Positions 26,128-35,094 of a DNA stretch of 64,000 nucleotides are shown in pieces (the stretch's first letter is position 1; every line of letters starts with the position of its first letter). The translations under genes and the position numbers were made by a program. Source of the DNA: Methylobacterium indicum. Its GTDB lineage: Bacteria; Pseudomonadota; Alphaproteobacteria; Rhizobiales; Beijerinckiaceae. The stretch lies in NCBI RefSeq assembly GCF_001043895.1, contig NZ_JTHF01000072.1, positions 1-64,000 of the forward strand. Reading direction: 5' to 3'. Below the pieces are notes generated by a model. That model did no database searches. It was given only the letters and a program-made list of their open reading frames with translations, and had not been told where the DNA came from.

Positions 26128-26156
26128 GAAATGTGACTATATAACGTTACATTTTC
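26128..26156. promoter_or_regulatory. A/T-rich inverted repeat before TonB receptor gene
   Basis: Near-palindrome with arms AAATGTGAC (26129-26137) and GTTACATTT (26146-26154), 8 of 9 positions complementary, around TATATAAC. It is strikingly A/T-rich in a GC-rich setting and lies 48 bp before the receptor ATG. The pattern resembles FUR-superfamily sites, particularly Zur boxes (GAAATGTTATA type), but the spacing differs. It may instead be a promoter with its own operator downstream of the riboswitch. Confidence 0.5.
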
Positions 26157-26203
26157 GATGGGCTCGGATAGGGACGAGGCGCACGCCTGCCCCGGAACTC
26201 CGC

Positions 26204-28339
26204 ATGTCCCCCCGTCGCGTCTCCCACCTCGTCCCCGTCGCCGCCCTCGCCGCTCCGCTGCTGGGCGCAATCCCCGCACGGGCCGACGATCTCCCGCTCG
26301 ATACCATCGACGTCGCCGGCCGCCGGAGCCGCGAGGTGGCGGCTCCCGGCCTCAACCTCGCGACGCCGGCGCGTTCCGGCAGCCGCCTCGGCCTCACCCC
26401 GCTCGAGACCCCGGCGAGCCTCGACGTCATCGGCGGCGAGACGATCCGGGCCCGGGGCCAGAACACCGTCGAGGAGGCGGTGACCCAGAACGCCGTCGGC
26501 ATCACCAGCGTCGCCGGGCCCGGCAACGGCAACCTGTCCTTCGCCAGCCGCGGCTTCGTCGGGCCGAGCTCGGTGCAGCAGCTCTACGACGGCACCCGGC
26601 TCTATGTCGGGGTCGGCACCGTGACCTTCCCGTTCGACACCTGGTCGGCGGAGCGGATCGAGGTTTTGCGCGGGCCCGCCTCGGTGCTCTACGGCGAGGG
26701 CGCGATCGGCGGCATCATCAACGTGGTGCCGAAGAAGCCGGTCTTCACCGCGATCGGCGAGGCGCGGGCGGCAATCGGCTCGGACGGCGTGGGGCGGCTC
26801 GCCCTCGACAGCGGCGGCCCGGTCGGCGAGGACCTGGCCTACCGGATCAACCTCAGCGGCAACCGGGCCGACGGCTGGGTCAAGCCCGACGGCGATTTCC
26901 GCAACCTCGCCCTCTCGGCGGCGATGACCTGGCGGGTGACGCCCGACCTGACCGTCAGCCTCTCGCACGATCTCGGCTACAACGAGCCGACCCGCTACTG
27001 GGGCTCGCCGCTCGTCGGCAACCGGGTGCCCGACCGGCTGCGTTTCACCAACTACAACATCCGGGATTCGCAGATCGCCTGGTTCGACAACTGGACGCAG
27101 CTGCGCACCGAGTGGAACCCCACCGCCGACATCACGGTGCGCAACACCGCCTACCGGCTCTCGACCGAGCGGCACTGGCGCGACGTCGAGCAATACACCT
27201 ACCAGCCGGCGACCGGCCTGATCGGCCGCAGCGACTACATCGAGATCTTCCACCACGAGGAGCAGATCGGGAACCGGCTCGACGCGACGTTCCGTGGCAG
27301 CCTGTTCGGCTTCAAGACCAGCACCGTCGTCGGCTTCGACGTCAACCACATCGCGTTCCGGCGCGACAGCAATGCGCCGTTCGGCGGCGAGAGCGCGGTC
27401 GACCCGTTCAACCCGGTCCCCGGCTCCTTCATCAACGTAGCGGGCACCCGCACCGACATCGTGTCGCGCACCCGCCAGGCCTCGGTCTTCGCCGAGAACC
27501 GGCTCGAATTCTCGCCCCAGCTCGCCCTGGTGACGGGGGTGCGCTACGACGCACCGACGGTGGCGGTGAACCGGCCGCTCGCAGGGGCCGCGTTCGAAAA
27601 GACCTTCGACTCGACGAGTTTCCGGGTCGGCGCCGTCTACACCCCGGTTCCGGATTTCGCGCTCTACGCGCAATACGCCACCGCCGCCGACCCGCTCGGC
27701 AGCCTGATCACCACCAGCGTGCCGCAATCGCAGTTCCGGCTCGCCACCGGCGAGCAGGTCGAGGCCGGCGCGAAGGGCCTGTTCGACGATGGCCGCGGCG
27801 AGTGGACGGTGGCGGCCTACCACATCGCCAAGGACAACCTGCTCTCGCCGATCCCCGGCCGGCCGACCGAGGTGGCGCAGGTCGGCAGCCAGTCCTCCCG
27901 CGGCGTCGAGGTCGCCTTCGCCTACCAGATCTCGGACGCCTGGCGCATCGAGGCCAACACCGCGCTGCTGAAGGCCCGCTACGACACCTTCTCGCAGAAC
28001 ACCGATGCGGGCCTGGTGTCGTTCGCCGGCAAGGTCCCGGTCGACGTGCCCCAGCGCGTCACCAACGTCTGGCTCGCCTACGCCTTCGCGCCGGGCTGGG
28101 TGGCGCGGGTCGGCGTCAACGATGTCGGGCCGGTGTTCAGCGACTTCGCCAACACGGCCAAGCGGCCATCCTACACGCTGGTGAACGCGACGCTCGACTG
28201 GCAGGTGACCCCGACCTCGCGCCTGTCGCTGCGCGGCTACAACCTCACCGACCAGATCTACGCGGTCTCGGGCAATCCCAATTCCTGGCTGCTCGGCCGG
28301 CCGCGCTCGGTCGAGCTCGCCTACCACGTCGTGTTCTGA
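26204..28339 (+). CDS. TonB-dependent siderophore-type outer-membrane receptor
   Basis: A 711-residue receptor. The signal peptide (about 1-27, ending IPARA-DD) is followed by a TonB-box-like LDTIDVAG. The plug domain has TPASLDVIGGETIRARG, VLRGPASVLYGEGAIGGIINVVPKKP. The 22-stranded barrel ends in the aromatic motif VELAYHVVF. The ATG at 26204 gives the signal peptide; longer frames do not. Plug motifs are of the siderophore type (FhuA/FpvA) rather than classic BtuB, though a B12 riboswitch precedes it. Its stop overlaps the PepSY gene start by one base (TGATG). Confidence 0.92.
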   Translation: MSPRRVSHLVPVAALAAPLLGAIPARADDLPLDTIDVAGRRSREVAAPGLNLATPARSGSRLGLTPLETPASLDVIGGETIRARGQNTVEEAVTQNAVGITSVAGPGNGNLSFASRGFVGPSSVQQLYDGTRLYVGVGTVTFPFDTWSAERIEVLRGPASVLYGEGAIGGIINVVPKKPVFTAIGEARAAIGSDGVGRLALDSGGPVGEDLAYRINLSGNRADGWVKPDGDFRNLALSAAMTWRVTPDLTVSLSHDLGYNEPTRYWGSPLVGNRVPDRLRFTNYNIRDSQIAWFDNWTQLRTEWNPTADITVRNTAYRLSTERHWRDVEQYTYQPATGLIGRSDYIEIFHHEEQIGNRLDATFRGSLFGFKTSTVVGFDVNHIAFRRDSNAPFGGESAVDPFNPVPGSFINVAGTRTDIVSRTRQASVFAENRLEFSPQLALVTGVRYDAPTVAVNRPLAGAAFEKTFDSTSFRVGAVYTPVPDFALYAQYATAADPLGSLITTSVPQSQFRLATGEQVEAGAKGLFDDGRGEWTVAAYHIAKDNLLSPIPGRPTEVAQVGSQSSRGVEVAFAYQISDAWRIEANTALLKARYDTFSQNTDAGLVSFAGKVPVDVPQRVTNVWLAYAFAPGWVARVGVNDVGPVFSDFANTAKRPSYTLVNATLDWQVTPTSRLSLRGYNLTDQIYAVSGNPNSWLLGRPRSVELAYHVVF

Positions 28340-29790
28340 TGCGGATCGCGATGTCGGGGCCGGCGACGAAGGCGGCGGTCAAGCGGCTGAAGCGCTGGCT
28401 GCATCTCGGCCATCGCTGGCTCGGCATCGCCACCGGCCTCCTGATCCTCCTCTGGTTCGGATCCGGCCTGGTGATGCTGTGCGTCGGCTTCCCGACCCTC
28501 ACCGAGGGCGAGCGGCTCGGTGCCCTGCCGCCGCTCGCCCCCGCCGGGGTGCGGATCACCCCGCAGGCGGCGGTGGAGCGGGCGGGCCTCGCGCACTTCC
28601 CCACCCGGCTGACGCTCGCGATGCGGGGCGGGGAACCGGCCTACTGGATCACCGATACCGACGGGCGCCGGCGGGCCCTGTCGGCGGCGACCGGCGATCC
28701 CGTGCCCCGGCTGACCGCCGAGAGCGCGACGGCGCTCGCCGCCACCCATCCGGCGGCCCGCGCCGTCACCGATCGCGGCACGGTGACCCGCGACCAGTGG
28801 ACGGTGACGGCGCGCTACGATCCCTTGCGGCCGTTCCGCGTGGTGGCGCTCGGCGATCCGGCCGGGACCGAGCTCTACCTGTCTGCGGCGACGGGCGAAC
28901 TCGCCCTCGACACCACCCGCACCGAGCGGGTGTGGAACTGGCCCGGCGCCGTCACCCACTGGATCTACCTGACGCCGCTCCGCGCGCGGGCGGGCCTGTG
29001 GCAGGACGTGGTCCTGTGGGTCTCCGGCATCGCGCTCGCCGGAGCCGTGAGCGGCTACGTCCTCGGCTTCGTCCGGCTGATGCACGACCGGCTGACGCCC
29101 TATCGCGGCTGGGCCGCCTGGCACCACCTCGCCGGGGTGGCGGGAGGGCTCGTCGTCGTCACCTTCCTCCTCAGCGGCTGGCTGTCGATGAACCCGCGCG
29201 GCTGGTTCGGTCCGCGTGGCGCCGATGCCGCCATGCGGGCGGCCTATGCCGGGCAGACGGCACCGATCTTCCCCCTCGGCCTCGACGCCCTGGCGCGGGC
29301 CCCCGCCGGCACCGTCGCGCTCGACTTCGCCTGGATCGGCGGGCGGCCCGTCATCCTCGCCTCCGGCCCGGGGGGCACGGCGCCGTGCTGCGGCACCGCG
29401 CTCCCCCCCGAGGCGATCGTCGCCGCCGCCCGGGCGATGCTGCCGGGGGCGCGCCTGCGATCGGTCATCCGGCTCGAGGCACCGGACGCCTACTGGTACG
29501 ACCGCCACGGCGCGCCCACGCTGCCGGTCCTGCGCCTCGCCTTCGACGATCCGGCCGGCACCTGGTTCCACCTCGATCCCGCCACCGGGGCGATCCTGGG
29601 ACGGACCGATCGCAGCGGCCGGGCCAACCGCTGGCTGTTCGATGCCCTCCATACCCTCGATGTCGGCCCGCTGGCCCGGAACCCGCCCCTGCGCCTCGCA
29701 CTGATCGTCGCCCTGTCCGCACTCGGCCTCGTCATCGCGACGAGCGGCACGGTCCTCGGCTGGCGCCGCCTGCGCCGCCGGCGCGCTTGA
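28339..29790 (+). CDS. PepSY-associated membrane protein
   Basis: A 483-residue inner-membrane protein of the PepSY_TM family. TM helices are at about residues 22-48 (HRWLGIATGLLILLWFGSGL), 215-240, 265-290 and 455-475. PepSY-type periplasmic segments lie between them (for example ITPQAAVERAGL and WYDRHG...LPVLRLAFDDP). The mid-protein AWHHLAGVAGG and LFDALHTLD histidines resemble those of FoxB/PiuB-like reductases that release metal from siderophores. It is translationally coupled to the TonB receptor, so it probably processes or reduces the imported metal complex (inference). Confidence 0.88.
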   Translation: MRIAMSGPATKAAVKRLKRWLHLGHRWLGIATGLLILLWFGSGLVMLCVGFPTLTEGERLGALPPLAPAGVRITPQAAVERAGLAHFPTRLTLAMRGGEPAYWITDTDGRRRALSAATGDPVPRLTAESATALAATHPAARAVTDRGTVTRDQWTVTARYDPLRPFRVVALGDPAGTELYLSAATGELALDTTRTERVWNWPGAVTHWIYLTPLRARAGLWQDVVLWVSGIALAGAVSGYVLGFVRLMHDRLTPYRGWAAWHHLAGVAGGLVVVTFLLSGWLSMNPRGWFGPRGADAAMRAAYAGQTAPIFPLGLDALARAPAGTVALDFAWIGGRPVILASGPGGTAPCCGTALPPEAIVAAARAMLPGARLRSVIRLEAPDAYWYDRHGAPTLPVLRLAFDDPAGTWFHLDPATGAILGRTDRSGRANRWLFDALHTLDVGPLARNPPLRLALIVALSALGLVIATSGTVLGWRRLRRRRA

Positions 29791-30433
29791 CGTGGCACAC
29801 CCTGCCGGCCGATCGCGGCCGTTATCGGCACGATCGGCAATCACACGGAGAGTTGGCCACGCGCGCGGCAATGTTCAAAGCCTTCGCCAGGGACCGGATA
29901 CCATTGGATCACCTGGATGCCTCTGGCAGACATTTTTCTATTCATGTGAATACGCTCATAGCCCGGCCGGATCGGTCGCCAAATCGTTTCCAGGATGATG
30001 CTCGCCTGGCCGCGGATCGGGACGGGCAGGATCGCAGGCGATGCATCGCATGACGCACGATCGACTGGCGAGAGGGCATGACATCGAGACGAAAGGCGCG
30101 CGATGCACCCGCCCGTCGATCTACAACGCGAACGAAGGCACTGAAACAATCGCTACCAATGGTTGCAATTCCAGCTCTCGACTTTGACCGCGTCGATGAA
30201 CGCACGCCATGACCTGCATGGTGCAACAATCCTGCCCGTCTGAACCATGACGGACGAAGCTATACCGCGCAGCGGCACCGGATAGACCAAGCAGATCGGA
30301 CCCGAAAACCTCGTCGCCGCAAGCTATGCCTTTGGACCAGCACGCGAAAATGTCGGAATAGGATGATCGGATTCAGATCCCGATAACTTTCACGGCGCAT
30401 GATCGGCGGACTGACACCGCTGGACGAGCCGGG
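29791..30433. other. 643-bp gene-free, lower-GC region
   Basis: Between the PepSY gene and the GGDEF-EAL gene. Base composition is visibly less GC-rich (29860-30420) and open frames here have poor codon patterns, so I call no gene. It should contain the promoter of the downstream gene; an unrecognised small RNA is possible. No repeat of the dispersed family was seen. Confidence 0.4.
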
Positions 30434-32722
30434 ATGGCCGTGTACCTCAAGCAATTTCCCAGGTTCCTGGCGGAGCGCCGCGGGCCGGTGATCCTCGGCC
30501 TGATCGTGGTGCTCCTGCTCTGGCTCGGCGTCGCGGCCAAGCACGTGAACGACCTGCGCGGCGCGTTGCAGGATTCCGAGCGCACCACCCACAATTTCGC
30601 GATGGTGTTCGAGGAGAACGTGCTGCGCTCGATCGGCGAGATCGACAAGGCGCTGCTCTACATGCGGCGCAGCATCGAGAGCCGCGCCGGCCGGGAGGAT
30701 TACGGTACGATCGTCAACACGACCGACCTCCTGAGCGAGATCATCGTGCAGGTGGCGATCATCGGGCGCGACGGCGTGATGCGGGCGACCAATGTCGGCC
30801 CGCAGCCGCCGCCGGCCACCGACCTCAGCGACCGCGACCATTTCCGCGCCCAGGTCGAGAACCCGGACGACGCCCTCTACATCAGCCGGCCGGTGATCGG
30901 ACGGGCGAGCGGCCGGGTCTCGGTGCAGTTCAGCCGCCGCTTCCTCGGGCCGGACGGCCAGTTCGGCGGCGTGGTGGTGGCCTCGCTCAACCCGAGCCAT
31001 CTGACCCAGTTCTACGACAAGATCGACCTCGGCAGCCCGGCCTCGATCTCGCTGATCGGCAGCGACGGGGTGGTGCGCTCGAGCGGCGGCGCCGGCGGCG
31101 GCTTCGGGGTCGGCGCCGACCTCTCTCGGACCGAGACCTACCAGAAGATCCGCTCGGGCCGCTCCGGCACCTTCACCCTCGCGATGCCCGACGGGGCGGA
31201 GCCGCGGCTGGTGACGATCCGCAAGGTGCGCGAGCAGCCGCTCTGGGTGAGCGTCAGCGTGCCGGAGGCCGAGATCTACCGCGATGCCCAGGCGACCCTG
31301 CGGATCGACGCCATCGCGGCGGCGCTGATCACCCTCCTCGTCGGGATCGCGGTGGAGAAGCTCCTGCGCATCGAGGCCAAGCGCTCCGAGGCCGAGGCCC
31401 GGGTCGCGCGCCTGGCCTCGCTCGACCCCCTCACCGACCTGCCGAACCGCCGGGTGTTCCGTGCCTCGCTCGAGGCGGTGGCCGCCAAGGGGGTCCCCCC
31501 CGGCAGCGCCCGGTACGCGGTGCTGTTCCTCGACCTCGACCGCTTCAAGATCGTCAACGACACCCTCGGCCACAAGATCGGCGACGACCTGCTCCAGGCG
31601 GTGGCCGTACGGCTCGCCGCCACGCTCGCGCCCGGCCAGGTCCTGGCGCGCCTGGGCGGCGACGAGTTCGCGCTGCTGGTGCCGCATGTCGGCGACCGGG
31701 CCGATCTCGAGACCCTCGCGGCGCGCATCGCCGAGGTGGTCCTGCCGCCCTTCGAGATCGGCAGCCACCAGATCCGCTCGAGCGTCAGCATCGGCATCGC
31801 GGTCGGACCCGAGGACGGCGCGAATGCCGACGACATCCTGATCGCCGCCGATCTCGCGCTCTACGCCGTGAAGGCGGGCAAGCGCGGCACCTTCCAGTTC
31901 TACGACCGCCAGATGAGCGAGGGGCTGGACGACCGGCGCCAGCTCGAGACCGACCTGCGCCGGGCGATCGAGCGGGGCGAGCTGGAGCTGTACTACCAGC
32001 CCTCCGTCGTCCTCAAGACCGGCGAGATCGCCGGGTTCGAGGCGCTGGCGCGCTGGCGCCACCCGGTGCGGGGCAACGTCCCGCCCACGACCTTCATCTC
32101 GATCGCGGAGGAATGCGGCCTCATCCACGCCATCGGCGAGTGGTCCCTGGCCGAGGCCTGCCGCAAGGCCGCGACCTGGCCCGACCGCCTGAAGATCGCC
32201 GTGAACCTGTCGCCGGTGCAGTTCGCCGGCCCGGACCTCGTCGGGATGGTGCGCGGGGTCCTGGAGCGCACCGGACTGCCGGCCCACCGCCTCGAGCTCG
32301 AGATCACCGAGCAGATGCTGCTCGACAGCGGCGAGGCGACGCTCGCCATCCTGCGCGACCTCAAGGCGCTGGGCCTGCGCGTCGCGATGGACGATTTCGG
32401 CACCGGCTATTCCTCGCTCAACTACCTGAGGAGCTTCCCGTTCGACCGCATCAAGGTCGATCGCAGCTTCGTCACCGGGCTCGGCTCCGGGGCCCAGAAC
32501 GCCGCGATCATCCGGGCGGTCATCGACATCGCCCGGGCGCTCGGCATGCGCACCACCGCCGAGGGGGTGGAGACCGCCGACCAGCAGCACGTCCTGTCGC
32601 TGCTCGGCTGCGACGAGGTCCAGGGCTACCTGTTCAGCCGCCCGGTTCCGGCCGAGGAGGCGCAGGCCCTGATCAGCCGCTGGCGCCCCGAGGACCGGCG
32701 CGCGACGACGCGGGCGGCCTGA
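30434..32722 (+). CDS. Membrane GGDEF-EAL cyclic-di-GMP enzyme
   Basis: A 762-residue protein. TM1 is about residues 17-36, a double-Cache-like periplasmic sensor about 45-285 follows, and TM2 is about 291-311. The GGDEF domain (about 325-490) has an intact GGDEF at 408-412. The EAL domain (about 500-750) has EAL at 536-538 and the catalytic-loop block MDDFGTGYSSLNYL. Both halves look catalytically competent, so it may make or degrade c-di-GMP depending on the signal. Such enzymes control the switch between motility and attachment; flagellar genes lie further along in this window. Confidence 0.94.
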   Translation: MAVYLKQFPRFLAERRGPVILGLIVVLLLWLGVAAKHVNDLRGALQDSERTTHNFAMVFEENVLRSIGEIDKALLYMRRSIESRAGREDYGTIVNTTDLLSEIIVQVAIIGRDGVMRATNVGPQPPPATDLSDRDHFRAQVENPDDALYISRPVIGRASGRVSVQFSRRFLGPDGQFGGVVVASLNPSHLTQFYDKIDLGSPASISLIGSDGVVRSSGGAGGGFGVGADLSRTETYQKIRSGRSGTFTLAMPDGAEPRLVTIRKVREQPLWVSVSVPEAEIYRDAQATLRIDAIAAALITLLVGIAVEKLLRIEAKRSEAEARVARLASLDPLTDLPNRRVFRASLEAVAAKGVPPGSARYAVLFLDLDRFKIVNDTLGHKIGDDLLQAVAVRLAATLAPGQVLARLGGDEFALLVPHVGDRADLETLAARIAEVVLPPFEIGSHQIRSSVSIGIAVGPEDGANADDILIAADLALYAVKAGKRGTFQFYDRQMSEGLDDRRQLETDLRRAIERGELELYYQPSVVLKTGEIAGFEALARWRHPVRGNVPPTTFISIAEECGLIHAIGEWSLAEACRKAATWPDRLKIAVNLSPVQFAGPDLVGMVRGVLERTGLPAHRLELEITEQMLLDSGEATLAILRDLKALGLRVAMDDFGTGYSSLNYLRSFPFDRIKVDRSFVTGLGSGAQNAAIIRAVIDIARALGMRTTAEGVETADQQHVLSLLGCDEVQGYLFSRPVPAEEAQALISRWRPEDRRATTRAA

Positions 32723-32803
32723 TCCGTCCCGCATCGGGGCGGCACGACCCGGGATCGACGACGCGAACGGCAAAGCCCGGTCGCGCGCGGGAGAGGACGG
32801 CAC

Positions 32804-32847
32804 ACGAAAAGCCGGAGGTCCGACACGGCGGATCTCCGGCTTTTCGT
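32804..32847 (+). terminator. Intrinsic terminator after GGDEF-EAL gene
   Basis: Arms ACGAAAAGCCGGAG (32804-32817) and CTCCGGCTTTTCGT (32834-32847) are exact reverse complements, 14 bp each, with T's at the 3' side in both directions. It separates two converging genes and is probably bidirectional. Confidence 0.85.
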
Positions 32848-32876
32848 CCTTTGACGGCCCCGGCGGGGCAGGCCCT

Positions 32877-33881
32877 TCAGCGCGTCGCGGGCTTACGGCG
32901 CAGCGCTGTCGCCCACCGGTGCATCGCCCGCCCCACCGCCCGACCGGGGAGCCCGAGGGGCGAGCGGCCGCGGCGCGTCCAGGTCTCGTGCCACAGGAGC
33001 AGCGCGCCGGCCGCCACCACGATCACGCCACCGACGACGAGGTGCAGGTTCGGGACCTCGCCGAAGGCGAGGTAGCCGAGGGCCATGCCCCAGACCAGCA
33101 TCAGGTAGTAGAACGGCGACACCGCGGTGGCCGGCGCCGCGGACAGGGCCCGGGTCCAGAGATACTGCGCGCCGACATTCGAGGCGCCGAGCAGCCCGAA
33201 CAGGGCGGCGTCGGGCAGGCTCGGCCAGCGGAAGCCGAAGGCGAGCAGCGCCGCATGGGCCGCGGTCATCACGGCCATCTGCCAGATCAGCAGGGTGCCG
33301 GGCCTCTCGGTCTTGGCCATGCCCCGCACCGCCACCGTGACGGTGCCGTACATCACGGCATTGCCGAGTGCGAACAGGGCGCCGACCTGGAGCGAGTCGG
33401 CGCCCGGGTTGGTCACCACGAGCACCCCGAGGAAGCCCACCACCAGGACGGCCCAGCGCACCGGGTCCGACGCCTCCTTGTGCCAGAGGATCGCCACCAC
33501 GGCGGCGAAGAGCGGGGCCGAGAAGCCGATCGCCGTCACTCCGGCGAGGGGCATCAGGCCGAGGGCCAGCACCGTCAGCGTCTGCGAGATCGCCTGGGAC
33601 AGGCCGCGGGCGACGTGGGCACCGGGCTTGGCGGTGCGGAACACCGACAGACCGGTCGCCGGCAGCATGAAGGCGCAGACCAGCCCGAAGGCGATCGAGG
33701 AGCGCAGGAACATCACCTCGCCGACGGGATAATGCGCGACGAGGTGCTTCGAGAACGCGTTCGACAGGGTCAGCAGCACCGTCGCCCCGATCATCAGCGC
33801 GATGCCGAGGGGGACGTTGTCGGCGGGACGATCGGCGACATCGGGACGATCGGCGGCCTGGGGGCGGGCGGCGCTCTGCAT
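32877..33881 (-). CDS. DMT/EamA-family transporter
   Basis: A 334-residue inner-membrane protein with ten predicted helices in two EamA repeats, starting IALMIGATVLLTLSNAFSKH and ending VGGVIVVAAGALLLWHE. EamA proteins are metabolite exporters or exchangers. The gene follows the isocyanide-synthase-like gene by 28 bp on the same strand, so it may export the product of that enzyme (inference). The C-terminal 30 residues are strongly basic and cytoplasmic. Confidence 0.9.
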   Translation of the reverse strand: MQSAARPQAADRPDVADRPADNVPLGIALMIGATVLLTLSNAFSKHLVAHYPVGEVMFLRSSIAFGLVCAFMLPATGLSVFRTAKPGAHVARGLSQAISQTLTVLALGLMPLAGVTAIGFSAPLFAAVVAILWHKEASDPVRWAVLVVGFLGVLVVTNPGADSLQVGALFALGNAVMYGTVTVAVRGMAKTERPGTLLIWQMAVMTAAHAALLAFGFRWPSLPDAALFGLLGASNVGAQYLWTRALSAAPATAVSPFYYLMLVWGMALGYLAFGEVPNLHLVVGGVIVVAAGALLLWHETWTRRGRSPLGLPGRAVGRAMHRWATALRRKPATR

Positions 33882-33909
33882 GGTCGGGCTCTCCGAAGCC
33901 GTCGCCGGA

Positions 33910-34851
33910 TCAGGCGGAGGTCTGGGCGACCGGCTGGGCGTCCATGAACCAGGGCTTCACCCCGACGCCGCGGCGCAGGGAGTACATGTAGAAGATCGGC
34001 ATCGTGGCCGGGAACAGGTCGCGGAACTCGCTGCCGTTGAAGGTGACGAAGACCGCCTCCGGGAAGGCCGCCGCGACGGCGCGCTTCTCGACCATGTTCA
34101 TGCGGTGGTAGTCGAGGGCACCCTGCTCGGTGGAGCCCTCGCCGCGGTACCACTTGGCCGCGCAGGCGATCAGGCTCGCCAGGATCTCGCCGGACGGCTC
34201 CTCCTCGGCGGCGGCGGCGCCGATCTCCCGGGCGAAGGCGACGACGTCGCTGAGCCGGGTGCTGGCGAAGCCGCGGGCCTGGGCGGCGGCATCGATGGCG
34301 TCGAAATAGGCATTCATCGCCGCGGCCGGATGCCCGTTCAGCGTCGCGTGGGTGTCGGTGAAGATCAGCCGGAAGACCGCGCCCGGAGCGTAGACCTGGC
34401 GCACCCGCTCGGCGAGCTGGCCGAGATAGTCGAGGCAGGCGAGGTCCGGCGCGGCGATCTCGGCGCGCGGGCCCTTGCCCCAGTAGAGCACGAACTCGAT
34501 CGGACGCCCGGCCTCGGCCGCCGCCTCGACCATCGGCACCAGACGCTCGGCGTTGCCGGGCTGCTCGCGCTTGAACGCCCAGGTGTTGAACGCCTTGATG
34601 ACCGCGTCGGCATCGACGGGCTTCGGAGCCGCCGACTTGCGGCTGGACTTGCCGCTGGACTTGCCGCCGGACTTGCCCGACCGGGCGGCGGGCCCGTCCT
34701 GCCGCTGGTGCGAACTGGCCGATACCAGTTCGACCGCCTCCGACGCGGCGGCGAGAGCGTCGATGACGCTCGGGGAGCGCGGCGCCATGTCCTTCGTCAT
34801 GATTGCGGACGGCACCGCGTGATCGAAAGTAATCTTGCTAAGGGTAGACAT
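33910..34851 (-). CDS. Putative Dit1/PvcA-like isocyanide synthase family protein
   Basis: A 313-residue cytoplasmic protein. Residues 1-70 are low complexity with a Ser/Gly/Lys run (SGKSGGKSSGKSSRKS at about 58-73). Residues 80-313 resemble the Dit1/PvcA pattern: PIEFVLYWGKG, ACLDYLGQLAERVRQVYAPG followed by FTDTHATLNG, then EQGALDYHRMNMVEKRAV, and a C-terminal aromatic/Pro-Trp end (KPWFM). Dit1/PvcA enzymes convert Tyr or Trp to isonitriles. The resemblance is by eye only, and no PvcB-type partner oxygenase is present, so the assignment is tentative. It leads an operon with a DMT exporter. Confidence 0.45.
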   Translation of the reverse strand: MSTLSKITFDHAVPSAIMTKDMAPRSPSVIDALAAASEAVELVSASSHQRQDGPAARSGKSGGKSSGKSSRKSAAPKPVDADAVIKAFNTWAFKREQPGNAERLVPMVEAAAEAGRPIEFVLYWGKGPRAEIAAPDLACLDYLGQLAERVRQVYAPGAVFRLIFTDTHATLNGHPAAAMNAYFDAIDAAAQARGFASTRLSDVVAFAREIGAAAAEEEPSGEILASLIACAAKWYRGEGSTEQGALDYHRMNMVEKRAVAAAFPEAVFVTFNGSEFRDLFPATMPIFYMYSLRRGVGVKPWFMDAQPVAQTSA

Positions 34852-34892
34852 GGCGCCGACCTGTTCATCGTCCGGTATGCGCGAAAAATGTA

Positions 34893-34907
34893 TTAATGAC
34901 CTATTAA
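34893..34907. promoter_or_regulatory. CtrA-like half-site pair (TTAA-N7-TTAA)
   Basis: TTAA at 34893-34896 and TTAA at 34904-34907 with exactly 7 nt between, 42 bp upstream of the isocyanide-synthase-like gene in an A/T-rich patch. The final C of the CtrA consensus is missing on both strands, so this is a weak site and could simply be promoter sequence. Confidence 0.3.
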
Positions 34908-35094
34908 AGTCAAACGGATTGCTGACAAATAGTTAACGCGCCCTCGTAAAAGGATGTTCGCCGGCTCAGGAACGGGGCCCGGGCGGCCCGGACCGCGGCC
35001 GCCGCCACGTCGCAGCCGCGCTGGACAGGATCTTGCCTTATGGTGAGGCAGGCCCCGCCCGGGGCCGCGCCCCGGAGGATCGCGGGAACGACGC

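Noticed and set aside
25930-26136. 68-codon frame between the riboswitch and the receptor gene
   Set aside because: It has no ribosome-binding site and Arg/Pro-rich content; more likely part of the riboswitch-controlled leader.
26147-28327. Long minus-strand frame opposite the TonB receptor
   Set aside because: Low-complexity Arg/Gly/Asp-rich translation with no domain; the plus-strand receptor is unmistakable.
29792-29998. 68-codon frame after the PepSY gene
   Set aside because: It has poor third-position GC, no homologous look and no ribosome-binding site.
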